NCBI GenBank assembly: GCA_015064425.1
Contig: SVSF01000004.1
Span: 1-37,724, forward strand
DNA: 37,724 nucleotides
Direction of reading: 5' to 3'
Source of the DNA: Oscillospiraceae bacterium
GTDB taxonomy: Bacteria; Bacillota_A; Clostridia; Oscillospirales; CAG-272
Made by a program: the position numbers and the translations under genes. Position 1 is the stretch's first letter. Each line of letters opens with the position of its first letter. Positions 25,909 through 33,862 of the stretch are shown here, piece after piece. The notes under the pieces were generated by a model that saw only the letters and a list, made by a program, of their open reading frames with translations, searched no databases and had not been told where the DNA came from.

Positions 25909-25926
25909 AATCTGTTGCCTCCTGTT

Positions 25927-26823
25927 TTATACAGATTCTTTTGACAGCGCCTTGTTTATTGCGCGTGATATGATGTGCGTGAGTTCCGATACGGCAATAT
26001 CACTTTCTTTTAAGGATACGAAAAAGCTTTGGCCATTTTCAAGTATGTCCCTTATGGGTCCGTCGGGATCGTCTATTCCCGCTTTTTCGAGAACGTCATA
26101 TACAAGGGTGGAAGAATCCACCACAGTGGGGACACCGATGGCGATTACGGGAACTCCCAAGGCTTTTTCGTTTATCTCTGCGCGGCAGTTCCCTATTCCC
26201 GATCCGGGAGATATTCCCGTGTCAGTAAGCTGTATGGTCGATGCGAGTCTTTCCGTAGATCTTGCGGCAAGGGCGTCGATGACTATAACAAGCCCCGGAG
26301 AAGCGTTTTCTTTGGCGCCCCTGATAAGCTCAAGTGTTTCTATGCCCGTCTGCCCCAGCACTCCCGGAGCAAAAGCGGATACTTCGCAATGCCTGAGCCC
26401 CTGAAAGATTTCAGGAGCTCTGTGGCTTATATGCCTTGTTACCGTTATTTCATCTATTACTTTGGGGCCCAGCGAGTCAGGTGTGATGGATCTGTTTCCG
26501 AGACCGCATACGAGGACGGGGACGTCGATCAAGGATCTTGCTTCAGCCAGTGAACGTATCTGGCGGGCTATTTCGCATATGACAAGTTCCCTGTCCTCAT
26601 CACTCAAAAGCCAGATCTTTCCGAAACTGACGGTTATATAAGTACCTATCGGTTTTCCGATTATTTTTGAACCCTCTTCCGTTTCGATACGTATTTTTTC
26701 AGAGAGAACACATCCTCTCTCCTCCTTTTTATATCTTATTCCGTATTCGTCAATATTATTAATATTGGTGTCACGGCATTCTGTGGCAAGGTCTGTTCTG
26801 ATATATCTGTTCTTGTTTGTCAT
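25927..26823 (-). CDS. gpr: Spore germination protease GPR
   Basis: This 298-residue protease is made as a zymogen in the forespore and degrades small acid-soluble spore proteins on germination. The N-terminal RTDLATE (about 9-15) is the family hallmark next to the propeptide. Also conserved are VLVCGLGNRSITPDSLGPKV, SAFAPGVLGQTGIETLE, VIVIDALAARS and TDTGISPGSGIGN. It is shorter than the roughly 370 residues of the Bacillus enzyme. It is first in the operon with spoIIP. Regulation by a forespore sigma factor fits the candidate promoter at 26854-26883. Confidence 0.94.
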   Translation of the reverse strand: MTNKNRYIRTDLATECRDTNINNIDEYGIRYKKEERGCVLSEKIRIETEEGSKIIGKPIGTYITVSFGKIWLLSDEDRELVICEIARQIRSLAEARSLIDVPVLVCGLGNRSITPDSLGPKVIDEITVTRHISHRAPEIFQGLRHCEVSAFAPGVLGQTGIETLELIRGAKENASPGLVIVIDALAARSTERLASTIQLTDTGISPGSGIGNCRAEINEKALGVPVIAIGVPTVVDSSTLVYDVLEKAGIDDPDGPIRDILENGQSFFVSLKESDIAVSELTHIISRAINKALSKESV

Positions 26824-26853
26824 ATGCTTTTTCCTATCTTTCGTTTGTGTAAA

Positions 26854-26883
26854 TATTATTAACTCAATATTAATAAAATATGC
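26854..26883 (-). promoter_or_regulatory. Candidate sigma-F/sigma-G promoter of gpr-spoIIP
   Basis: On the minus strand GCATA (26883-26879), 15 bases, GTTAATAATA (26863-26854), matching GYWTA-15-GGNNANANT except for one base, the same deviation as at spoIIQ. The start point would be about 24 bases before the ATG. Confidence 0.55.
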
Positions 26884-26900
26884 TTTGAGACCTCAAAGCA
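26881..26900. repeat. Perfect palindrome between gpr and the lipoprotein gene
   Basis: TGCTTTGAG-AC-CTCAAAGCA is a 9-base perfect inverted repeat with a two-base centre. It touches the candidate -35 of gpr. There is no T run, so a protein-binding operator is more likely than a terminator. Confidence 0.5.
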
Positions 26901-26979
26901 ATGGTCGGGATTGTTTATTTTGCATAAAACCAAAATTGTGATTTGTGCAATTATCTAAAAGCTAAAAAAAGTTTTGAAA

Positions 26980-26999
26980 TCAATGCTTTTTGGCATTGA
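26980..26999. repeat. Inverted repeat overlapping the lipoprotein promoter -35
   Basis: TCAATGC (26980-26986) and GCATTGA (26993-26999) with a 6-base centre. The right arm overlaps the -35 box TTGAAT of the downstream promoter, the expected place for a repressor operator. Confidence 0.5.
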
Positions 27000-27024
27000 A
27001 TAATTGCGAGTTTAATGCTATAAT
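26996..27024 (+). promoter_or_regulatory. Predicted sigma-A promoter of the peptide-binding lipoprotein gene
   Basis: TTGAAT (26996-27001), 17 bases, TATAAT (27019-27024), with an extended -10 TGC. The transcript would have a leader of about 100 bases. The 311-base region from 26824 to 27134 otherwise holds the palindromes and the gpr promoter. Confidence 0.8.
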
Positions 27025-27134
27025 ATCGGTAAACTGAATTATTATGCCCAAGTGCGGTATTGCACATATATCGGCATCGTCAGAAAAGCTGAAGCTTTTT
27101 TGCGAAGATTCATATGATTTAGGAGGAAAACCCA

Positions 27135-28868
27135 ATGAAGAGAGCTTTATGCTTGTGCTTATGCCTTTTGATGCTGGCGGCGGTTTGCGCCGGATGCGGA
27201 GGAAAGGAATATCCCGAAGATATTGTTATACCTGTATATCTGTCTTCTGAGATAACTACTTTTGACCCTGCTATCGCCTATTTAGATGAGGGTGCGGTAG
27301 AAATACTCGGACTTATATATGAGGGACTTTTTAAGTATGACGAGAAGGGAAAGGTCGTAAATGACATCGCTTCTGCTTACAAGATCATCGAAGAACCCGA
27401 AGACGGTTTTTATGCAATGACTGTTGATATAAAGGAAACATCCTGGAGTGACGGTACTCTTGTAAGATCCGATGACTTCGTATATGCTATCAGACGTATA
27501 CTTGAACCCGACTTCTACTGCGAAGCCGCTTCTCTTCTTTACGATCTTAAGAACGCACGCCTTGTTAAGAGCGGCGACGCTTCTATCGATGACCTTGGTG
27601 TCTACTCTGTTGATACAGACACAATAGAGTTCGTTTTTGAAAATAAGATAGATTATGAGCAGTTCAGAGAAGTGCTTTGCAGTCCTGCGCTCTATCCCGT
27701 AAGAGAAGATAACGCTACAAAGGCTGAAGAATGGGCTTCATGCGCTTCAACTATCGCAACAAACGGTCCTTTCGTTATAAGAGCTTTCGAATATGGTAAG
27801 AGCCTTATTCTTGAAAGAAACCTCTACTATATGTCAACGGCTGAGTCTGAGGAGGAAAACGTTACAAAGTACGTAATTCCTTACCGTATAGTAGTTAACT
27901 ACAGGCTTAATGCAAAGAAAAATCTTGAATCCTACGATGCAGGAACCCTTGCATACGATTCATCTCTTCCCATAGACTCCAGAGCAGACTATGCAACAAG
28001 CGTAACTACAAACGATCTTCTTTCCACTCTTACATATTTCTTTAACACAACGAAGGCTCCCTTCGATAATGCAGACGTAAGAAAAGCACTTTCTATGGCT
28101 ATAGACAGAAATGCTATCGTTGAGATCGTTAAGTTTGCAAAAGCAGCTGATGGTCTTGTTCCCGGCGGTGTGTTCAATACTACATCGGGAACATCCTTCC
28201 GTGAAAGCGGAGAGGCTCTTGTTGCTTCTACTGCAGACATTGATGGTGCAAAGCATCTTCTTAAGGCTGCAGGCGTAAGCGGAGGTTCGTTCAAGATCAG
28301 CATAAGAGACAACGATGTTGAAGAAGCCGTTGCAAAATATGTTGCGGGCGAATGGAAGAAGCTTGGATTTACTGTAGAAGTAGAAATTCTCAGGCCCGAA
28401 AAGCTCGGAGAGAGTGAAACAGTATATCAGAATATGTACAGAGACAAGTTTACAGATGCATATGTATCCGGTAACTTCGATGTTATTTCCGTTGACTATC
28501 AGATGCTTACAAAATATGCATTCAACGCACTTGCACCCTTTGCAAAGAATTTTGCGGGCGGAGCAATGGATATGACGACGGGCGAATACATTGTTAAGTC
28601 TCATATCACGGGCTACGATAGCGAAGAATATAACCAGATCATAGAGGATGCATTTTTAGCAACTGATGCTGCTGCGAAGGCAGAACTCCTTCATAAGGCA
28701 GAAAAGAAGCTTATGGAAGACATGCCCGTAATGCCTATCATTTTCTACCAGGATGCGTATATCTGCAAGGAGGACCTTAAGAACTTTACCGTAGGATCCT
28801 TCGGTCTTAAGGACTTTGCAAGAGCAGAACTTGACAACTACACATCGTACGTAGTAGCTGAAGAATAA
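27135..28868 (+). CDS. Oligopeptide-type ABC transporter substrate-binding lipoprotein
   Basis: This 577-residue SBP_bac_5 family (OppA-like) extracellular solute-binding protein has a lipoprotein signal peptide MKRALCLCLCLLMLAAVCAG with the lipidated Cys at 21. The -3 position is Cys rather than the usual Leu. Family motifs include LSSEITTFDPAIAY near the N-terminus, GLIYEGLFKYD, SDGTLVRSDDFVYAIRRIL and FDNADVRKALSMAIDR (about 312-327). No permease or ATPase genes adjoin it, so it is an orphan binding protein or works with a transporter encoded elsewhere. Peptide specificity, signalling or nutrient uptake cannot be decided. AGGAGG precedes the ATG. Confidence 0.93.
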   Translation: MKRALCLCLCLLMLAAVCAGCGGKEYPEDIVIPVYLSSEITTFDPAIAYLDEGAVEILGLIYEGLFKYDEKGKVVNDIASAYKIIEEPEDGFYAMTVDIKETSWSDGTLVRSDDFVYAIRRILEPDFYCEAASLLYDLKNARLVKSGDASIDDLGVYSVDTDTIEFVFENKIDYEQFREVLCSPALYPVREDNATKAEEWASCASTIATNGPFVIRAFEYGKSLILERNLYYMSTAESEEENVTKYVIPYRIVVNYRLNAKKNLESYDAGTLAYDSSLPIDSRADYATSVTTNDLLSTLTYFFNTTKAPFDNADVRKALSMAIDRNAIVEIVKFAKAADGLVPGGVFNTTSGTSFRESGEALVASTADIDGAKHLLKAAGVSGGSFKISIRDNDVEEAVAKYVAGEWKKLGFTVEVEILRPEKLGESETVYQNMYRDKFTDAYVSGNFDVISVDYQMLTKYAFNALAPFAKNFAGGAMDMTTGEYIVKSHITGYDSEEYNQIIEDAFLATDAAAKAELLHKAEKKLMEDMPVMPIIFYQDAYICKEDLKNFTVGSFGLKDFARAELDNYTSYVVAEE

Positions 28869-28877
28869 AAAAACATA

Positions 28878-28922
28878 AGGGCGGAAGACGGCGAGCGAAA
28901 GGCAGACCGCTACCCGCCCTTT
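28878..28922 (+). terminator. Probable terminator after the lipoprotein gene
   Basis: AAGGGCGG (28878-28885) pairs with CCGCCCTT (28915-28922), followed by a short T/C-rich run. The 29-base loop is long and can form a second small stem. Termination is probably partial. Confidence 0.55.
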
Positions 28923-28947
28923 CTTCACCATAAAAGGAGAAACTGTA

Positions 28948-29493
28948 ATGCAGGCACCGCTGAAGGATAAGAACGACATAAAAATATTTATACTGTATCT
29001 GATGAGACACATAAACTATCCTCTTGATTTTGCCAATATAAACGACATCGTCGTTCAGGACGGGGTCGTTGGCGGCTTTGATTTTGCGGAATGCTTTGCT
29101 GAACTTCTCGATACGGGAAATGTTGCGGAAATAAAGATGAACGGTAACGATCTCTATCTTATAACAGACAGAGGAATACAGGTCGCAGATAATCTTGAAA
29201 GCCGCCTGCTCGGAATGCTTAAAGAAAAAAGCCTCAAGAGCGCTCTGAGACTTCTTGATTTCAAGAAGAGGGGTTCCGAAATAAAGTGCAGCTACGAGGA
29301 GCAAGAAGACGGAAGGTACCGTTTTGACTGCTACATAAAGGAAAAAGGAAAAACCCTTTTTGACGTTTCCGTATATCTTGACACAAAGGCGCAGGCGGAG
29401 AAGATGAAATACAACTTCAACGACAGACCGGAGATAGTGTATAGAGGGATACTTGCCCTGCTTTCGGGGGAAGTGAATTATCTTATTGATTGA
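28948..29493 (+). CDS. DUF4364 family protein
   Basis: This 181-residue protein is of the DUF4364 family, common in Clostridia. The N-terminal part (IFILYLMRHINYPLDFANIN...LITDRGIQVADNL, about 11-82) is consistent with a winged-helix DNA-binding fold, and the rest with a beta-rich domain. No function is established. AAAGGAG lies upstream. Its promoter is unclear; it may be transcribed by read-through from the lipoprotein gene. A terminator follows. Confidence 0.85.
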   Translation: MQAPLKDKNDIKIFILYLMRHINYPLDFANINDIVVQDGVVGGFDFAECFAELLDTGNVAEIKMNGNDLYLITDRGIQVADNLESRLLGMLKEKSLKSALRLLDFKKRGSEIKCSYEEQEDGRYRFDCYIKEKGKTLFDVSVYLDTKAQAEKMKYNFNDRPEIVYRGILALLSGEVNYLID

Positions 29494-29529
29494 AAAGGAG
29501 AGCGAAAACAGTCTTGCTCTCCTTTTTTT
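29493..29529 (+). terminator. Terminator after the DUF4364 gene
   Basis: AAAAGGAGAGC pairs with GCTCTCCTTTT around a 12-base loop, with seven T residues at the end. The stem starts at the last base of the stop codon. Confidence 0.9.
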
Positions 29530-29582
29530 GATAAAAAATACAAAAAACGGCAATTTGCACAAAAAAAACACAAAAATAACTA

Positions 29583-29610
29583 TTGACATTATTGATGTTA
29601 ATGATATAAT
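29583..29610 (+). promoter_or_regulatory. Predicted sigma-A promoter of the SigH-like gene
   Basis: TTGACA (29583-29588), 16 bases, TATAAT (29605-29610), with an extended -10 TGA. This is one of the best promoters in the window. Initiation near 29617 excludes the in-frame GTG at 29616 as a start. Confidence 0.85.
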
Positions 29611-29642
29611 AAAAGGTGATATATACTCGGAGGTCGTACAAC

Positions 29643-30173
29643 TTGATAAAAGATGATATCATGGCTTTTCAATCAGGGAAGAGGGATGCTTTTGCTTCTG
29701 TGCTTTCCGAATACGAGCCGCTTATTGAGTCACAGATCTCCGGGCTGTACGGAAATGTGTTTTCCGAATCAGACAACGATGATCTGCGGCAAGAGGCAAC
29801 GATAGCTCTCTACAGTGCCGCATGCTCGTACGATACGGATCAGGACAAGATAACGTTCGGGCTATATGCTAAAATATGTATAAGGAACAGACTTATATCG
29901 TATTTAAAAAAACATAGTTACCGAGATGTGCTTGAGAATGAAGACGTATCTGATGAAAGCGATCCTGAGCAGGTCTACATTGACAAAGAGGATTACCACA
30001 AGCTCACCGAATTCATCGACGAACAACTTACCGTTTATGAGAAGAACGTTTTTAACCTTTATCTTATGAACAAATCGTATGCTGAGATATCCGAAAAATT
30101 GGGAAAAAACATAAAATCTGTAGATAATGCTATCTGCAGAATAAAGCAAAAACTCGGCAAAAGACCTTTATAG
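29643..30173 (+). CDS. RNA polymerase sigma factor, SigH-like
   Basis: This 176-residue sigma-70 family protein has region 2 at about 15-95 (DDLRQEATIALYSAACSYD, then ICIRNRLISYLKK) and region 4 at about 125-172 (YEKNVFNLYLMNKSYAEISE, then KSVDNAICRIKQKL). The region 4 helix-turn-helix strongly resembles SigH, the transition-state sigma factor that starts sporulation. It is shorter than the usual ~210 residues. The TTG start at 29643 is chosen because CGGAGGT lies eight bases upstream. In Bacillus and many clostridia sigH follows rlmB and yacP; here it lies upstream of rlmB. Another transition-state or stress sigma factor is the alternative. Confidence 0.82.
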   Translation: MIKDDIMAFQSGKRDAFASVLSEYEPLIESQISGLYGNVFSESDNDDLRQEATIALYSAACSYDTDQDKITFGLYAKICIRNRLISYLKKHSYRDVLENEDVSDESDPEQVYIDKEDYHKLTEFIDEQLTVYEKNVFNLYLMNKSYAEISEKLGKNIKSVDNAICRIKQKLGKRPL

Positions 30174-30309
30174 GGTGAAAGACCTATCTTCTTAAACGTA
30201 TCTGTATATGCGATGTCTATCGCTTGTACTTATTCGTTGAATCGGTGTCCATGTACGGCGGAACATTTCCGTCTGGATATAAAAAAGCTATAGCAAGCGA
30301 GGTAACAAA

Positions 30310-30585
30310 ATGTACGAAGACAAGACCCTAAAATGTAAAGATTGCGGACAGGATTTCGTGTTCACGGCCGGTGAGCAGGAGTTCTATGCTGAAAAGGGAT
30401 TTCAGAATGATCCCCAGAGATGCAAGGCTTGCCGTGATGCAAGAAAGAATGCGATAAAGTCTCAGAGAGAGCTCTTCACCGCTACTTGTGCTAACTGCGG
30501 CGGAGAAGCAAAGATACCCTTCCAGCCCAGCAATGACAGACCTGTATACTGCAGTGAATGCTACGCAGCAATGAAGGAACAGTAA
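30310..30585 (+). CDS. Double zinc-ribbon protein
   Basis: This 91-residue protein has two zinc-binding modules. C9-x2-C12 with C38-x2-C41 matches the probable zinc-binding domain of small clostridial proteins (KDCGQDFVFTAGEQEFYAEKG). C60-x2-C63 with C81-x2-C84 is a second ribbon. It may bind RNA or DNA or another protein; the function is not known. GAGG lies upstream of the ATG. The 136-base gap before it holds a weak stem (GGCGGAA-CAT-TTCCGTC, ~30257-30273) and no clear promoter, so it may be co-transcribed with the sigma gene. Confidence 0.85.
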   Translation: MYEDKTLKCKDCGQDFVFTAGEQEFYAEKGFQNDPQRCKACRDARKNAIKSQRELFTATCANCGGEAKIPFQPSNDRPVYCSECYAAMKEQ

Positions 30586-30611
30586 TTTTTTTCTTTGCAA
30601 GTCTGTAAAAT

Positions 30612-30642
30612 ATAAAGGACTCACAGTACGTGGGTCCTTTAT
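30612..30642 (+). terminator. Terminator after the zinc-ribbon gene
   Basis: ATAAAGGACTCAC pairs with GTGGGTCCTTTAT (one G-T pair), with a short loop and AT-rich ends. The T content after the stem is moderate. Confidence 0.7.
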
Positions 30643-30676
30643 ACTTTATTTAAACTTCAGATATTTTCAAAAAATA

Positions 30677-30705
30677 TGTACAAAACACAAAAGCTGTGTT
30701 ATAAT
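30677..30705 (+). promoter_or_regulatory. Predicted promoter of rlmB
   Basis: TATAAT (30700-30705) with an extended -10 TGT, and a weak -35 TGTACA (30677-30682) 17 bases upstream. It begins the rlmB operon after the preceding terminator. Confidence 0.6.
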
Positions 30706-30738
30706 ATAATGGATAGTTAGAACGATAAGGAATATCAA

Positions 30739-31485
30739 ATGGAAAAAAACGGAGCAAATCTTATCTTTGGACGTAATTCCGTAAGGGAGCTTTTAAAGTC
30801 CGGAAGAGAAGTGGATAAAATTTTTGTAAAAAGAGGCAATTTGGAGGGTTCTGTCAAGGAGCTTATAAGAGAGGCCGGTAATCGGGGAATACCCGTTGTA
30901 GAAGTTGACGGTACCAAGCTTGACGCTATGTCGGAGACCAAAGCACACCAAGGTATTCTTGCATTTGCTTATGACAAGGAGTACTCAAGTATAGACGACA
31001 TACTCCGAATAGCAGAGGACCGAGGGGAAAAACCGCTGATTGTAATTTGTGACGGCGTAGAAGATCCTCACAACCTCGGCGCTATAATAAGAGTTGCGGA
31101 CGGAGCAGGGGCACACGGTGTTATAATTCCCAAAAGAAGGGCAGCCTTTCTTACAGGAACAGTAGAGAAAGCTTCGGCAGGTGCACTTGAACACGTAGCT
31201 GTTGCCAAGGTTACCAATATTGCCAATACCGTAGACGAACTCAAAAGGAAGGGTCTCTGGATATACGCTGCAGAAGCGGGAGGAGAACTGTATTATAATT
31301 GTAAGTTTGATTCGCCCATGGCCATTGTAATGGGTAGCGAAGGAAGCGGAGTATCCCAGCTTGTAAAACAAAAATGCGATTTTTTGATCTCTATTCCAAT
31401 GTACGGCAAAGTAAATTCGCTGAACGTGTCCACTGCATCGGCGGTGCTTCTGTACGAAGCTGCACGTCAGCTTAAATCCAAATAA
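30739..31485 (+). CDS. rlmB: 23S rRNA (guanosine-2251-2'-O)-methyltransferase
   Basis: This 248-residue SPOUT-fold (TrmH/SpoU family) enzyme 2'-O-methylates G2251 of the 23S P loop. It has an N-terminal substrate-binding domain (FGRNSVRELLKSGREVDKIF, about 10-29). The knotted catalytic domain has EDPHNLGAIIRVADGAGAHG, MGSEGSGVS and the motif 3 NSLNVSTASAVLLYEAARQ near the end. The 44-base gap to the next gene suggests an operon. Confidence 0.93.
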   Translation: MEKNGANLIFGRNSVRELLKSGREVDKIFVKRGNLEGSVKELIREAGNRGIPVVEVDGTKLDAMSETKAHQGILAFAYDKEYSSIDDILRIAEDRGEKPLIVICDGVEDPHNLGAIIRVADGAGAHGVIIPKRRAAFLTGTVEKASAGALEHVAVAKVTNIANTVDELKRKGLWIYAAEAGGELYYNCKFDSPMAIVMGSEGSGVSQLVKQKCDFLISIPMYGKVNSLNVSTASAVLLYEAARQLKSK

Positions 31486-31529
31486 AAGTGAAGGCAAATC
31501 TTCCAAAAATAAAAGAGGGAGTTTAGCAG

Positions 31530-33809
31530 ATGAACGAATTTAAAAATAACAATCAAGAAAACGCTTCCGCAGAGGATCTGTTGACTAAGCTCGACGAAAA
31601 TCTTGGCGGCACGGCGCAGAAGAACGAAAGCTCTATCAGTCGCGAGCTCCGTGATATAGGCCGTCAGCTCAAGGGCGAGGACGCCTTGGGTGAGGATGAA
31701 GATCTTCTTAATGATTTCTTCGAGAAAGAAATAGGGGAGGTCGATCTTTCCGATATATACTTTGACGGTGACTCTTCTTTTGACGAGATGGATGATAATT
31801 CGGGTGATGAGGGATTTCTTGACGAGATAATGAACGGAAACGGCGGCTATGTAGCAGATCATGCAGAGGACTCTGCAAAGACCAGAGTTGCGGGTGTTTC
31901 CGACAATGACCTTTTTGCTGAAGATTTTGAGGATATGGACGACATTGACAGAGACCTTATGCTCACTTTCGGACAAGAGGAGGAACTTGCATCCAAAATC
32001 GGAGAGGACAGAGTAAATGAACTTTCCGAGGATAATGAGATCCAAGGTGAATTCTTTGAAAGTACGGGAGCGGGACTCTCATCAAGCAGTAAGGTTTTTG
32101 AAGAGTATACCTCTGCAGAGCAGACGGACGAGATAATTCTCTCCTATGCAAAAAAACATAGAGCTGCTACGGTAAGCTTCTCTCTGGTTTCCGTTTTTAT
32201 GCTTATCGCTCTGTTTGTCGAAAATATGTCAAAGATCGGTATCACACCGGCGGATATATTCCAGCCTTCTGTGTATCCGGTAGTTTACTTAATGATAGAG
32301 CTTCAGCTGGTGCTTCTCAGTGCCGCTGCGGTGTATAAGGCTTTTGTAAGAGGCACGGTTGCTATTGTAAGACTTAAGCCATTGCCTGAAAGTATCGTTG
32401 TCACGCTTACTATATTGGCGGCAATATGCATCAGCGTAATAGCAGCTGCATTTCCTGTGTTTGCAACCGGGATCTACGTATTCCCCCTTATACTTGCTAT
32501 TTGGTTTGTTGCTCTTCAGGAGCTTCTCGATATCAAACGCGAGGTAATGAGCTTCTCTATCGTATCTTCTAAGAGTCAGAAATTCGCTCTTTCAAAACTC
32601 AACATTGAAAACTCTGAGCTTGAAACTGCGGCGTTTTACGAGAGCCTTCCCGACAAGCCTACAATCTATAAAATATGTAAAGCGGACTTTGTTGAAAAAT
32701 ATTTCAGAAGAACTTCGGGAATGACGAGAAACAAGCTCACCGTAGGCGCGGCGCTTCCCATATCTGTGATAATCGGAATAGCATTCTTCTTCGTGGGTAT
32801 GTTCACAAAGGATGCTGCGGCAATGGGATTTATATCTGCATATAACGCACTTATGTTCTGCACACCCGTTACGATGATCCTTGCTTTTGCGATCCCTGCA
32901 TTTAAGTCATCGAGATCGGCTTTTGCTGAGGACGGAGCAATAATAGGTGAAGGCGCAATAAGCGAATATGCCGATGCTTCTGTTATATCCTTTGACGACA
33001 GAGAGGTATTTCCTTCTTTTGGAGTTAAGGTAAAGAGCGTTAAGATATATGGCAAAAACAGAATAGACAGGGTCATATATAATACCGCAAGTCTTTTTGA
33101 AGCTGTTGGCGGACCTCTTGCGGACGTTTTTGACGTTGCCACCGTCGAACTCGGAAAATCCAAAGATGTTGATCTTAATGATATACAGCAGGATGGAATC
33201 GAAGCATACGTAGACGGAGTCCGTGTTTGCGTGGGCAAGGCCGATTATGTTTCACGTCAAGGACTTACTCCATATTATGATATGGAGGACGACCAGATCG
33301 AAAGCTGCGGAGATATCAGCATAATGTACGTTATCTGCGGGGATAACGTAGCTGCAAAAATGTATATCCAGTATATGGTGGATCCCGATTTTGAGGTGCT
33401 TATAGATCAGCTACATAAAACCGGAGTGTGCGTTGGAATCAAGACTCTTGACCCCAACATAGACGATAGACTTCTCAGTGAAAAGATCAATATGCAGAAG
33501 TACCCCGTAAGAATGATACGCTGCAGGAGCGTTAACGATATGGACTTTAAGGAAGACTCCGTTGACAGCGGAATCGTTTCCAAGAACTCTGCAAAGGGGC
33601 TTCTTAAGCTCGTCGCAATGTGCGATAAGGTAAAGAATTCAATCAAGACCAACATGGTCCTCAGTGCATTCTCTCTTTGCATAGGACTTGCCATAAGCAT
33701 ATTCCTTATGGCTACGGATATGAGTATAGGTATCTCGTCGTTTTTGGTAGGCTTGTACCACATATTCTGGGCTTTGCCTATACTTCTTGCATCAAAAACT
33801 TTGTCATGA
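31530..33809 (+). CDS. Large membrane protein resembling a degenerate P-type ATPase
   Basis: This 759-residue protein has an acidic, probably disordered N-terminal region of about 205 residues. Hydrophobic segments lie near 214-231, 250-270, 284-330, 405-425, 432-460 and at the C-terminus 704-755. The order of segments matches a P-type ATPase: a pair of membrane helices with C444-T-P446 where heavy-metal pumps have CPC, then the phosphorylation-site position F-D489-D-R-E-V where pumps have F-D-K-T-G-T. Next comes GIEAYVDGVRVCVGKADYV like the P1B nucleotide domain, then T639-L-D-P where TGDN is expected. A DSGIVSKNSAKGLLKL stretch follows, then helices. The key Lys, Thr and Gly of DKTGT are missing, so pumping is unlikely. 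A pseudo-ATPase sensor or scaffold is inference. Confidence 0.7.
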   Translation: MNEFKNNNQENASAEDLLTKLDENLGGTAQKNESSISRELRDIGRQLKGEDALGEDEDLLNDFFEKEIGEVDLSDIYFDGDSSFDEMDDNSGDEGFLDEIMNGNGGYVADHAEDSAKTRVAGVSDNDLFAEDFEDMDDIDRDLMLTFGQEEELASKIGEDRVNELSEDNEIQGEFFESTGAGLSSSSKVFEEYTSAEQTDEIILSYAKKHRAATVSFSLVSVFMLIALFVENMSKIGITPADIFQPSVYPVVYLMIELQLVLLSAAAVYKAFVRGTVAIVRLKPLPESIVVTLTILAAICISVIAAAFPVFATGIYVFPLILAIWFVALQELLDIKREVMSFSIVSSKSQKFALSKLNIENSELETAAFYESLPDKPTIYKICKADFVEKYFRRTSGMTRNKLTVGAALPISVIIGIAFFFVGMFTKDAAAMGFISAYNALMFCTPVTMILAFAIPAFKSSRSAFAEDGAIIGEGAISEYADASVISFDDREVFPSFGVKVKSVKIYGKNRIDRVIYNTASLFEAVGGPLADVFDVATVELGKSKDVDLNDIQQDGIEAYVDGVRVCVGKADYVSRQGLTPYYDMEDDQIESCGDISIMYVICGDNVAAKMYIQYMVDPDFEVLIDQLHKTGVCVGIKTLDPNIDDRLLSEKINMQKYPVRMIRCRSVNDMDFKEDSVDSGIVSKNSAKGLLKLVAMCDKVKNSIKTNMVLSAFSLCIGLAISIFLMATDMSIGISSFLVGLYHIFWALPILLASKTLS

Positions 33810-33810
33810 T

Positions 33811-33840
33811 AAAAAAGAATGGCATTTGCCATTCTTTTTT
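33811..33840 (+). terminator. Terminator after the pseudo-ATPase gene
   Basis: AAAAAAGAATGGC (33811-33823) pairs perfectly with GCCATTCTTTTTT (33828-33840) around ATTT. The next gene follows after 22 bases with no visible promoter, so read-through or a weak promoter within the stem region is likely. Confidence 0.85.
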
Positions 33841-33862
33841 GCAATAATAAAAGGATAGTAAA

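Noticed and set aside
28878..28922. Riboswitch or small RNA after the lipoprotein gene
   Set aside because: Only one GC stem with a long loop is visible; a (partial) terminator explains it.
29616..29642. GTG at 29616 as start of the sigma factor
   Set aside because: It coincides with the predicted transcription start and has no ribosome binding site; TTG at 29643 is well placed.
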